This document shows, one piece after another, positions 7,907 to 16,435 of a stretch of DNA of 35,091 nucleotides. Position numbers and translations under genes: made by a program. The stretch is taken from positions 1-35,091 of the forward strand of contig JBGCFO010000009.1 in assembly GCA_045106955.1 (NCBI GenBank), in the 5' to 3' direction. Positions within the stretch are counted from its first letter, which is position 1. Each line of letters starts with the position of its first letter. The notes under the pieces were generated by a model. That model was given only the letters and a program-made list of their open reading frames with translations. It was not told where the DNA came from and ran no database searches. The DNA is from JBGCFO01 sp045106955 (GTDB taxonomy: Bacteria; Pseudomonadota; Alphaproteobacteria; Rickettsiales; Rickettsiaceae).

Positions 7907-8458
7907 TTAACTAGAGATAAAGAAATCCTTAAATGCTTTTAATGTATGATTCGTAAATCTACCTCCAATGCTTAAATTTTTACCTTTAAGCAAAAGAGAA
8001 ACTTTTTTAGCATTTGCGATAATCTTCATTTGATCGAATGTAAGCTCAAATATAACTTCTTCTTCATGAGTATATTGATCCATGATATATGCACTTATTC
8101 CAGGCTTTTTCACTGGATGTAATGTGATATCAATATTATTATTAATTAATAATTGCAATGCGGTATTATATCCATCAGATAATTGCTCACTAGTTGTAGT
8201 AGACCACATAACACTCAAAAAGTAATTACCATCAACATTTTGAGATTTATCGTGATTTAATATAAAATAAAATGGACGCTCGTCTGTATTATTCAATTCT
8301 AGATATATTGGTTCTGAAGATGCATGAAAGCTCTTGTAATTTGCATCATAAGCAACATTAGTTTTAATAGGGGCGCAAGATACTAAACAAGATAATGTTA
8401 TAAATAATATGCATAAGAGGAGTTTGGAATTATCAAATCTATTAGTATTATTTTTCAT
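7907..8458 (-). CDS. Lipoprotein of unknown function
   Basis: The 183-residue product has a basic N-terminus, a hydrophobic stretch (about residues 12-26) and a lipobox LVSC with C28, so it should be lipid-anchored. The mature part (about 155 residues) is mixed alpha/beta, with no cysteine pairs or recognised motif. It is embedded between rpoH (17 bp upstream) and glpX (14 bp downstream), and so is co-expressed with the heat-shock sigma factor gene. I do not recognise the family. An envelope-stress role is only a guess from the neighbourhood. Confidence 0.8.
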   Translation of the reverse strand: MKNNTNRFDNSKLLLCILFITLSCLVSCAPIKTNVAYDANYKSFHASSEPIYLELNNTDERPFYFILNHDKSQNVDGNYFLSVMWSTTTSEQLSDGYNTALQLLINNNIDITLHPVKKPGISAYIMDQYTHEEEVIFELTFDQMKIIANAKKVSLLLKGKNLSIGGRFTNHTLKAFKDFFISS

Positions 8459-8475
8459 TTTATAATTATTTATTT

Positions 8476-9417
8476 TTAATATAATCTATTTTCTTGAAAG
8501 TAATTCAGCATAAACTTCTTAACTTTATTAAATGCAGCATCTGAAATTTGCCTAACTCTCTCCGTAGAAATGTTATATTGCATAGCAAGGTCTTTAAGAG
8601 ACACAATTGGATTAGACAATTTCCTTGCATATAGAATTTTTTGCTCCCTATCATTTAAAACAGAAACAATAGCTTGCTTGAGAATGTTTCTCTTGTTATT
8701 AGCTTCTTGTCTATTTATAACCAACAACTCTTGCGTTGTATTCACATCTGGAACATTATCTATCATTTCTTCTGTAAATTCATCGTCATTACTATTAGCG
8801 GATTGATTCAATGATATATCTTTTTTTGATAATCTTACATCCATCAATTTAACGTCATTTATATTAACCCCTAATTGTTTTGCCATGTCATTATACTCTG
8901 CATCTGTTATGCTATTAGTATTTACATTTACTAACTTCTTTTTAACTTTTGCAAGGCTAAAAAATAATTTTTTCTGAGCAGATGTTGTACCAATTTTAAC
9001 TAAAGACCAAGATTTTAATACATATTCTTGAATTGCCGCTTTGATCCAACACATTGCATATGTAGATAAACGAAAACCTAAATCAGGGTCGTATTTTTTT
9101 ACGCCCTGCATTAACCCAATATTACCTTCTGAGATTAAATCACGTACAGGTAATCCATATCTTTTATATTGCATAGCAATCTTAGCAACTAGTTTTAAAT
9201 GACTCACCACCAATTTATGAGCAGCATCTAAGTTATTATTTTCAAGATAATTTTTTGCTAGCAAAAACTCTTCTTCTTTAGTTAAGGATGGAATTTTATT
9301 TATTTTACTCAAATATTGTTGTAAACCATACTCATCACTAATAGCAATTGTATTAGCACTGTTTGTAATGTCATTATCATTCATTTTAACTTTAATATTT
9401 TTATCTCCGTTTGTCAT
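8476..9417 (-). CDS. rpoH: RNA polymerase sigma-32 factor RpoH
   Basis: RpoH directs RNA polymerase to heat-shock promoters. The 313-residue protein has region 1.2/2.1 from about residue 30, region 2 with DLISEGNIGLMQGVKKYD (93-110) and RLSTYAMCWIKAAIQEY (116-132), the RpoH-box equivalent QKKLFFSLAK at 148-157 that separates it from RpoD, and a region 4 helix-turn-helix ending STERVRQISDAAFNKVKKF. The N-terminal 25 residues are a polar extension with no conserved content. It sits 19 bp after greA and 17 bp before a lipoprotein gene. Confidence 0.95.
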   Translation of the reverse strand: MTNGDKNIKVKMNDNDITNSANTIAISDEYGLQQYLSKINKIPSLTKEEEFLLAKNYLENNNLDAAHKLVVSHLKLVAKIAMQYKRYGLPVRDLISEGNIGLMQGVKKYDPDLGFRLSTYAMCWIKAAIQEYVLKSWSLVKIGTTSAQKKLFFSLAKVKKKLVNVNTNSITDAEYNDMAKQLGVNINDVKLMDVRLSKKDISLNQSANSNDDEFTEEMIDNVPDVNTTQELLVINRQEANNKRNILKQAIVSVLNDREQKILYARKLSNPIVSLKDLAMQYNISTERVRQISDAAFNKVKKFMLNYFQENRLY

Positions 9418-9436
9418 AAATACTTAAATTTGCTAA

Positions 9437-9925
9437 TTAAAAATCATCAAGTTCTTTATACTGCACAGAACGAATTTCATATATTTTAATTCCTCTTGGA
9501 GTGCCAACTTCTATCACATCGCCTACTTTTTTTCCAATCATTGCCTTTGCAATAGGAGAATTAATTGAAACAAGCTTTTTAGCGATATTAGCTTCAAACT
9601 CTCCAACGACCTGATATTTAACCTCAGTTTCAGTATCATCATCTACTAGAGTAATAATCGCTCCAAACTTAATTACATCGCCAGATAATTTTGAAATATC
9701 TATTATATTGCTACGTGCTTCAAAGTCTTCCAATTGTTTTATTCGCGTTTCTATAAAAGATTGCTTTTCCCTAGCTGCGTGATATTCTGCATTTTCTGAC
9801 AAATCTCCTAATTCTCTAGCGGAAGCAATAGCTGCAATAACATTTGGCCGCTCAACAGTCTTTAGGTTCTTGATTTCTTCTTTAAGCTTATCAAAACCAA
9901 CAATAGTAATAGGAAATTCTGACAT
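9437..9925 (-). CDS. greA: Transcription elongation factor GreA
   Basis: GreA rescues backtracked RNA polymerase by stimulating transcript cleavage. I choose the ATG with complement at 9923-9925, giving 162 residues starting MSEFPITIVGFDKLKEEI, the normal length for the family. A longer frame to 10003 adds 26 residues rich in Ile and Tyr that no GreA carries. The coiled-coil N-domain holds the acidic tip motif ELGDLSENAEYHAAREKQ with the catalytic acidic pair region, and the C-terminal FKBP-like domain ends in IYEIRSVQY. It heads the minus-strand operon greA-rpoH-lipoprotein-glpX and diverges from dnaG, with 131 bp of AT-rich promoter sequence between. Confidence 0.95.
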   Translation of the reverse strand: MSEFPITIVGFDKLKEEIKNLKTVERPNVIAAIASARELGDLSENAEYHAAREKQSFIETRIKQLEDFEARSNIIDISKLSGDVIKFGAIITLVDDDTETEVKYQVVGEFEANIAKKLVSINSPIAKAMIGKKVGDVIEVGTPRGIKIYEIRSVQYKELDDF

Positions 9926-10056
9926 ATATTTAATAAAGAACTTACTTGTATCAAAAAAATAACTTATTATAATAATTATAATCATTATATAGTAATTATA
10001 CAAGCAAGCATTTCAAGATAATTAAGTTTTCCTTATTTCTAGGCTAAAAATTATGT

Positions 10057-11835
10057 ATGAATAATCCTTTATTTGAATTTTATAACACCATTAGATATCG
10101 AGTTACTATATCTGATATCGTTGGAGCCAAGGTCAAATTACAAAGAAAATCTTCAGAATATATAGGCCTATGTCCATTTCACAAAGAAAAAACACCATCA
10201 TTTACTGTGAACAATGCGAAGAGATTCTATCATTGCTTTGGTTGCAACGCCCATGGAGATGTCATCAAATTTTTATCAGAAGTTAATGGATTATCATATA
10301 ATGAAGCTGCAAAGCATATCGCCCAAAATTACGGAATATCTTTGCCAAAAATATGGGCGAATAATGATGGCAGATCTGCAGTAGAGAATGATCATATGCT
10401 TAACATATTAAGATTAGCTACTGAGTTTTTTCACTCTAACATGAATCAAGAAATATATTCATACCTTGAAACAAGAGGGATTGATAAAGATTTAGCTTCA
10501 AAATTGCAATTAGGTTTTGCATCTGATTATGGAGCATTAGAAAAATTTTTTGCTAATCACTCTGTAAAAAGAGAAGATTTAATTAAAGTAGGTTTGATGA
10601 GTGTAAAATCTACTAAATCTACAGCTGTAGAGATATTTAACCATAGAGTTATCTTTCCTATAAAAGACATATACAACAAAATTGTAGGATTTGGCGGTAG
10701 AGCTATCAAAAATAATGCTAAGGCAAAATATATAAACTCACCAGAAACAGTGCTGTTCAACAAGAGTCAAATATTATATGGTGAAAATGTAGCTAGATCT
10801 GCTATATATAAAAAACAATACGCAATATTAGTGGAAGGATATTTCGATGTTGTATCACTTCATAAAGAAGGATTTTTAGAAGCCGTGGCAACTCTTGGAA
10901 CTGCAGTTACAAATGATCATATTAATCATTTAATGCAAATTTCTAAAGAGATCATTGTATGCTTAGATAGTGATAATGCTGGCATGTTAGCATCAATTAA
11001 AATCATAAAAATGGTTTTGCCTATAATTAAACCAGAAAAAATAGTATCCTTTGTTATACTTCCAGATAACACAGATCCAGATTCAATTATACAAAGTCAG
11101 GGAGCGGACATGTTTCAGCAACATCTCAATAATCGTATTAGCATGTCCGAGATGATATGGAATATAGAGTTTTATAATAAGGAATTTAAGACCGCGGAAT
11201 CCATTTCTATGCTGGAGCATAAATTAAACACATATTGCTCTGAAGTAAAGGATTACAACCTATCTAAAAATTATCGACAATTTTTTAAAAATCAAATATG
11301 GGAAAGAATTCGAAATAACAAGAATCATGTTAATACTGGGTCTGGTAAGCAGATTGCATCATCATCTGCCATTAACAGCCCTTTGCTTCAATATAATGAA
11401 TCAGAGATTTTAGAATATGCATTTTGTGCATTTTTGATAATATTTCCTGAATTTAGAACCAATGATGAGGAATATCAATATTATTTTGAAACATTGGACT
11501 TTCAAAATAAAGAATTATCAGAGTTTTGCAGTTGGATTTTTAGACTAGATTCCAAAATTAAATTACATGATTTGGTGAAAGGTACTAGATTTAACGAAAT
11601 TTTTTTAATATTATTGGAGTTTAAATATTATTTTTTAGGTATATCTACAGACAATTGTTCTAATGAGTTGTTATGGCGAATATTGAATATCAAAAGACAA
11701 TTGATGTTAATGAAAAAGGAATTCCATACATTACTTAGTTCTAATACAGACCAAGCTAAAATATTAGCATACAAAAGTGAGATGGTAAGCGCTGCAGAAG
11801 AGTTACGGCGCTTACAAGATGAAATAAATGATTAA
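10057..11835 (+). CDS. dnaG: DNA primase DnaG
   Basis: DnaG makes RNA primers at the replication fork. The 592-residue protein has the CHC2-type zinc-binding domain (C39, H42, C60, C63 within LCPFHKEKTPSF and YHCFGCNAHGDV), the RNA polymerase core, and a Toprim domain with EGYFDV (260-265) and the DxD metal site in CLDSDNAG (302-309). A divergent C-terminal helicase-interaction region follows from about residue 440. rpoD follows by 17 bp, the common dnaG-rpoD pairing, without rpsU. Confidence 0.97.
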   Translation: MNNPLFEFYNTIRYRVTISDIVGAKVKLQRKSSEYIGLCPFHKEKTPSFTVNNAKRFYHCFGCNAHGDVIKFLSEVNGLSYNEAAKHIAQNYGISLPKIWANNDGRSAVENDHMLNILRLATEFFHSNMNQEIYSYLETRGIDKDLASKLQLGFASDYGALEKFFANHSVKREDLIKVGLMSVKSTKSTAVEIFNHRVIFPIKDIYNKIVGFGGRAIKNNAKAKYINSPETVLFNKSQILYGENVARSAIYKKQYAILVEGYFDVVSLHKEGFLEAVATLGTAVTNDHINHLMQISKEIIVCLDSDNAGMLASIKIIKMVLPIIKPEKIVSFVILPDNTDPDSIIQSQGADMFQQHLNNRISMSEMIWNIEFYNKEFKTAESISMLEHKLNTYCSEVKDYNLSKNYRQFFKNQIWERIRNNKNHVNTGSGKQIASSSAINSPLLQYNESEILEYAFCAFLIIFPEFRTNDEEYQYYFETLDFQNKELSEFCSWIFRLDSKIKLHDLVKGTRFNEIFLILLEFKYYFLGISTDNCSNELLWRILNIKRQLMLMKKEFHTLLSSNTDQAKILAYKSEMVSAAEELRRLQDEIND

Positions 11836-11852
11836 ATATTTTATAACTATAT

Positions 11853-13580
11853 ATGTCTAAGCAAACAAAAAATAACGATTCTACAACAACTACAAACCAT
11901 GATGGGTTAAGCTCATTTGACGCGCCTAGCGAATTAGATTCTGGAGATTCAGAACTTAATTTTTTGAGCAAGTCTAGAGAGGAACCAGATGAAGCAGTAG
12001 ATAATTTATCATCTACTTTAGGAGCTACTGATGATCCTGTTAGGCTATATCTTAGAGAAATGGGAGATGTAAAACTCTTAAGTAGAGATGCAGAAATAGA
12101 AATAGCAAAGCGAATAGAAAGTAGCAAAGATAAGATGCAACATGCTTTATATAGCACTCCTACCGCAATGAAATTCTTTATACAACAATATGAAGATCTA
12201 ATTAATGAAAAGATATCATCGCTACGTAATGTTATCGATTTAGAAGCGACTATGAATCAAGATAATATAGAAAATGATACTAATGACAATGAAGATGGTG
12301 AAATTGATGATATATCAAGCATATCTATATCTAAAATAGAAGATCAGTTATTACCATCAACATTAGATAAATTAGAGAATATTACAAAAATTTCTACAGA
12401 ATTATTAAATGAAATAGAGCAGTACTACTCTACAAATCAAACTGAATCTATTAGAGAAAATAAAGAATACTCAAAAAAAATAGACATTCTGATCGAGGAA
12501 GCTTCTTCTATATATTTCACAGGAGCTAAGTTAGAAGAATTGTTAAATAATGTATATAACATTAATAAACAAATTATTGCCCAGGAATCTATACTATTAA
12601 AGAAAGCTTTAAGTTATGGCGTTGCACGTCATAATTTTTTAGGTAAGTATTTCATGGCAGTCATCTCTGATGATTGTTTAACCAAAATTAGTGATTTCAA
12701 TGATGAAAATTTAAATCGATTTGTAGAGCAAGAGGCTAGTTTGATAGAGCGAGTAATGATCGAAATCAAAAAAATAGAAATAAAAGCTCGATTGCCTCTT
12801 GTGGAGTTTAAATCGCTAGTAAATCTGGTTCATAGCGGAGAAAAAAGCGCTAATATAGCTAAGAAGCAAATGATTGAGGCAAATTTACGTTTAGTTATAT
12901 CCATTGCTAAAAAATATGCAAATCGTGGCTTGCATTTTCTAGATTTAATTCAAGAAGGTAATATTGGGCTAATGAAAGCTGTTGATAAATTTGAATATCG
13001 ACGAGGTTATAAATTTTCTACATATGCTACATGGTGGATTAGGCAAGCAATTACTAGATCTATTGCAGATCAGGCTCGCACAATCAGAATTCCTGTGCAT
13101 ATGATTGAAACCATCAACAAAATCATCAGGACATCTAGGCAAATGTTATATGAAAATGGCTATGAGCCAACTGAAGAGGAAATCGCGGCAAAACTAGGAA
13201 TGCCGGTAGAAAAAGTTCATAAAGTTATTAAAATTTCAAAAGAACCTGTTAGTTTAGAAAATCCAGTTGGGGATGATGATGGCAGTGCATTGGGGGATTT
13301 TATAGAAGATAAAAACGCAGAATCACCAATTAATGCAGCAATTAATACTAATTTACGCGAAGTTACTACTAGGGTATTAGCAAGTCTTACACCAAGAGAA
13401 GAGAGGGTGTTAAGAATGAGGTTTGGTATAGGAATGAATACTGATCATACTTTGGAAGAAGTAGGTCAGCAATTTGCAGTTACAAGAGAACGCATAAGAC
13501 AGATAGAAGCAAAAGCTTTGCGCAAATTAAAGCATCCAATGAGATCTAAAATGATTTCTAGCTTTTTGCGAAAAAAATAA
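11853..13580 (+). CDS. rpoD: Housekeeping sigma factor RpoD lacking a recognisable region 1.1
   Basis: RpoD is the primary sigma subunit. Region 1.2 begins DPVRLYLREMGDV at residue 61. A long non-conserved region with Asp/Glu/Asn stretches follows (about 110-300). Region 2 contains DLIQEGNIGLMKAVDKF from 364 and FSTYATWWIRQAITR, then region 3, and region 4 with VTRERIRQIEAKALRKLK near the C-terminus. The first 60 residues are Ser/Thr/Asp-rich, with 13 acidic and 4 Lys/Arg residues, and show nothing like the folded region 1.1 of E. coli or other alphaproteobacteria. An in-frame stop (11844-11846) right before the ATG rules out a longer start. Total length, 575, is correspondingly short. Confidence 0.96.
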   Translation: MSKQTKNNDSTTTTNHDGLSSFDAPSELDSGDSELNFLSKSREEPDEAVDNLSSTLGATDDPVRLYLREMGDVKLLSRDAEIEIAKRIESSKDKMQHALYSTPTAMKFFIQQYEDLINEKISSLRNVIDLEATMNQDNIENDTNDNEDGEIDDISSISISKIEDQLLPSTLDKLENITKISTELLNEIEQYYSTNQTESIRENKEYSKKIDILIEEASSIYFTGAKLEELLNNVYNINKQIIAQESILLKKALSYGVARHNFLGKYFMAVISDDCLTKISDFNDENLNRFVEQEASLIERVMIEIKKIEIKARLPLVEFKSLVNLVHSGEKSANIAKKQMIEANLRLVISIAKKYANRGLHFLDLIQEGNIGLMKAVDKFEYRRGYKFSTYATWWIRQAITRSIADQARTIRIPVHMIETINKIIRTSRQMLYENGYEPTEEEIAAKLGMPVEKVHKVIKISKEPVSLENPVGDDDGSALGDFIEDKNAESPINAAINTNLREVTTRVLASLTPREERVLRMRFGIGMNTDHTLEEVGQQFAVTRERIRQIEAKALRKLKHPMRSKMISSFLRKK

Positions 13581-13607
13581 TTATTGCCCAATTTGTATGA
13601 TATATTT

Positions 13608-13640
13608 AGCACGAATTATGTAATATGCCTAATTCGTGCT
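13608..13640 (+). terminator. Hairpin after rpoD
   Basis: The perfect 11-bp inverted repeat agcacgaatta (13608-13618) / taattcgtgct (13630-13640) has an 11-nt loop and lies 28 bp after the rpoD stop. The following bases aaaatgtctt are not a T-run, so it is a weak intrinsic terminator or a 3' end protector. Confidence 0.5.
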
Positions 13641-13670
13641 AAAATGTCTTAGTAATTTGTTATTTCTTAC

Positions 13671-13698
13671 TTGTAACTTTGGTATGTTTTTGTATAAT
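13671..13698 (+). promoter_or_regulatory. Promoter of the PhoB-like regulator
   Basis: TTGTAA (13671-13676), 16 bp, TATAAT (13693-13698) lies 35 bp before the GTG start of the response regulator gene. It shows that this gene is transcribed independently of dnaG-rpoD. Confidence 0.55.
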
Positions 13699-13733
13699 TC
13701 TTTTAAATTCTTAAATTAGGCATAATAGTTATT

Positions 13734-14459
13734 GTGACAGGCAAACTCCCTCCAAAGGTTTTGGTAATAGAATCTGATAAAACTTTAAGTATCAGTACTT
13801 GTAATGCTATTGAACGATATTGGTTTAATACTGTTCGTGCAACAAATGAAAATGAAGCTCTCAATAGACTTAATACGAATGCATTGCATGTGATACTAAT
13901 TAGCTCTAGATTAAAGGATATCTCAGCCGTAGAAATGGCATTTAGAATCAAAAAAATGCCTCAATGTCAAAATATTCCAATTATCTTTTTACTAGATATT
14001 GGAGAAAATACTGTAAATTATTCTATGCCAAACGCAAACTTGGTAGAATTTTTGTTTAGGCCTTTTGGGTCTGATATTTTAATATTAGCAATCAAATCAA
14101 TTTTAAGGCGTTCTAAGCCAGTTTTAGAAAATAAAATAATTTCCTATAAGGATGTGCATCTAAATCTTTCTACTTATACAGTTAAAAGGCAAGACAAAGC
14201 AATACATCTAGGAGCTACAGAATTTAAAATATTAAAACTATTCATGAAATCTCCAGATACTATTTTTTCTAGAACAAACATTATTTCACATGTTTGGCCT
14301 CCTGAGAAAAAAATAGAAAAGCGCACAGTAGATGTTCATATTAATCGCTTACGAATGTTAATGAAGATAAACAAAGGTGAAGAACCTCTAATTAAGACAG
14401 TTCGAGCAAGCGGATACTGTTTAAATTATAATGATGATGATGCAATTGGATCTGAATAA
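13734..14459 (+). CDS. Atypical OmpR/PhoB-family response regulator
   Basis: The 241-residue protein has an N-terminal receiver domain (about 8-122) and a C-terminal winged helix (about 135-235) with LGATEFKILKLFMKSP and VDVHINRLRMLM, the DNA-binding pattern of OmpR/PhoB. The receiver is degenerate: the phospho-acceptor Asp is Ser57 (in HVILISSRL), the second acidic residue is Ser14, the switch Thr is Leu87 and the conserved Lys is Arg109. It is therefore unlikely to be switched by a histidine kinase, and none is nearby. The start is GTG at 13734 behind its own promoter. A hairpin terminator follows. Its targets are unknown; the neighbours are rpoD and an MsbA-type exporter. Confidence 0.88.
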   Translation: MTGKLPPKVLVIESDKTLSISTCNAIERYWFNTVRATNENEALNRLNTNALHVILISSRLKDISAVEMAFRIKKMPQCQNIPIIFLLDIGENTVNYSMPNANLVEFLFRPFGSDILILAIKSILRRSKPVLENKIISYKDVHLNLSTYTVKRQDKAIHLGATEFKILKLFMKSPDTIFSRTNIISHVWPPEKKIEKRTVDVHINRLRMLMKINKGEEPLIKTVRASGYCLNYNDDDAIGSE

Positions 14460-14482
14460 ACATTTACTTGTAATGACATCGC

Positions 14483-14510
14483 TTTGCTTTTAGAATAAAA
14501 GCAAATGTTT
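14483..14510 (+). terminator. Intrinsic terminator after the response regulator
   Basis: The 10-bp perfect stem tttgctttta (14483-14492) / taaaagcaaa (14496-14505) with a 3-nt loop is followed by tgtttt. It lies just after the regulator stop and before the ABC exporter start. Confidence 0.6.
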
Positions 14511-14528
14511 TAGGTACGCAAAATTTAA

Positions 14529-16277
14529 ATGCAAAATGTCAGTACCGCTAGATATATAATTGCGCGGTTATTTTCTCAATATATCATGCCTCACTTCAAA
14601 AAGGTTATAATCGCCGTTGTGATGATGATCATTTCTACCTTATGCTCTGTTGTGATAGTAAAACTTGTTAAGCCAGTATTTGATGATATCTTGCTAACCC
14701 AGAATCGATCCATGCTTATCATTATGCCATTAGTAATCTTACTAGTGCATACAATAAAGGGCATTGCAGAATATTATCAAACCTACATCATTAAGTACTT
14801 AGGCCAAAAAGTTTTAACGGAATTGCAACTTGCAATGTACCAGCATCTTTTGTTGTCAGATTTTGAGTTTATTCAAAGTCAGTCATCAGGCAAATTAATT
14901 TCAAGGTTTACTAACGACATTTCTGTAATGCGTGCTTCTGTATTAAATTTGTTAATTGGATGTGCAAAACATACTCTTTTAGTATTCTTTTTAATTATTG
15001 TCATGTTTAGTACAGAACCAATATTATCTTGCATAGTGTTTTTTGTATTTCCATTAGCTGCATACCCTGTACAAAAACTTGGTCAGAGAATGCGCAGAGT
15101 ATCTTCAAAAGTGCAAGAGACACTCAGCGATTATACAAGTAAACTCGACGAAACATTTCAATCAATTAAAATTGTCAAATCATTTTTAGCAGAAAAGACA
15201 GAGTTTGATATAGCTAAAAAAATTTCTAATGATATCTTAACTTTATATCGCAATACAGCAAAGTCTGATGCTCTAATTTCACCTGTTATGGAGATTTTAA
15301 GTGGAATTGCAATAGGAATTATCTTGTTGTATGGAGGCTGGATGATATTGCAAGGTCATACTACACCAGGTGATTTAATGTCATTTATTACTGCATTTGT
15401 TACTGCATATCGACCATTTAAAAGCTTGTTATCATTAAATGTTAATTTACAAGAAGGTATTTCGGCTGCAGAAAGGGTCTTTGAAGTTCTTGATAGAAAG
15501 AATAATGTTGTTGATTCTGCCAATGCTCGTGATATTAAAATACATAGACCTAATATTCAATTTGAATCAGTCAGTCTAAGATTTGGACAAATATCTGCTA
15601 TAAATAATATATCATTTACAATAGAGCAGTTTAAAACTACAGCTTTAATTGGAGTATCTGGTAGTGGAAAAACATCTATTACCAATTTATTAATTCGGCT
15701 GTACAATTCTAGCTCTGGAAATATCAATATTGATAAATACAACATTAATGATATTAGTATTAAATCTTTGCGTGAACAAATTTCATTAGTTACGCAAGAT
15801 ACTATTTTATTTGATTCAACTATTGCTGAAAATATTAGATATGCCAAACCAGATGCAGATATGGATCAAGTTATTGAGGCAGCACGATTAGCGGATGCAG
15901 AAGATTTTATATTAAAATTACCAAAGCAATTTGACACAATCATTGGCAATAAAGGCTTTTCTTTGTCAGGTGGTCAGCGCCAGCGCCTATCCATTGCGCG
16001 AGCATTTTTAAAGGATGCTAAGATTCTTATCTTAGATGAAGCAACAAGTAATTTGGATGTTAAATCTGAAAGATATGTATTGAATTCTCTACGAGAATTT
16101 TGCAAGGACAAAACAACTATTATTATTACTCATAGACTATCAAATATTAAATTAGCAGACAAAATTATTGTATTTAAGAATGGCTATATCGCCGAAGAAG
16201 GAAAGCATGATGAATTAATCGCAAATCATGGAGAGTATTATTCGCTCGTGCAACAAGAAAAACGTTACAGCAATTGA
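14529..16277 (+). CDS. MsbA-like lipid exporter, ABC transporter half-transporter
   Basis: The 582-residue protein fuses a six-helix type I exporter membrane domain (about 20-310) to an ATPase domain with Walker A GVSGSGKT (375-382), Q-loop VTQDTILFD, signature LSGGQ (479-483), Walker B ILILDEATS and H-loop TIIITHRLS. Length and organisation match MsbA, which dimerises and flips lipid A core or other lipids across the inner membrane. Rickettsiales genomes usually carry one such gene. Other exporters of the same fold (peptide or multidrug) cannot be excluded. It is preceded by a terminator, so it has its own promoter or depends on read-through. Confidence 0.85.
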   Translation: MQNVSTARYIIARLFSQYIMPHFKKVIIAVVMMIISTLCSVVIVKLVKPVFDDILLTQNRSMLIIMPLVILLVHTIKGIAEYYQTYIIKYLGQKVLTELQLAMYQHLLLSDFEFIQSQSSGKLISRFTNDISVMRASVLNLLIGCAKHTLLVFFLIIVMFSTEPILSCIVFFVFPLAAYPVQKLGQRMRRVSSKVQETLSDYTSKLDETFQSIKIVKSFLAEKTEFDIAKKISNDILTLYRNTAKSDALISPVMEILSGIAIGIILLYGGWMILQGHTTPGDLMSFITAFVTAYRPFKSLLSLNVNLQEGISAAERVFEVLDRKNNVVDSANARDIKIHRPNIQFESVSLRFGQISAINNISFTIEQFKTTALIGVSGSGKTSITNLLIRLYNSSSGNINIDKYNINDISIKSLREQISLVTQDTILFDSTIAENIRYAKPDADMDQVIEAARLADAEDFILKLPKQFDTIIGNKGFSLSGGQRQRLSIARAFLKDAKILILDEATSNLDVKSERYVLNSLREFCKDKTTIIITHRLSNIKLADKIIVFKNGYIAEEGKHDELIANHGEYYSLVQQEKRYSN

Positions 16278-16435
16278 TTAATTAATAGAAGAATTTAGTT
16301 GCTATATATTGATATTGAGATAATTATTAATTTAAATTATTCTTTTTTATAAATATTTAATTAATTATTGTTTATGTCTAAATTAGAAAGCTATATAGAT
16401 AGTTTATGTTTAATATTAACTACTTCTTAGTAGCG

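Noticed and set aside
9926..10003. Hydrophobic N-terminal extension of GreA as a membrane anchor
   Set aside because: The 26 extra residues are Ile/Tyr-rich because they translate AT-rich promoter DNA; GreA is soluble and its conserved start is at 9925.
16278..16435. Small RNA or ORF between the MsbA-like and translocase genes
   Set aside because: The gap holds only AT-rich sequence and a 4-bp hairpin near the translocase stop; no frame, promoter or stable fold could be supported.
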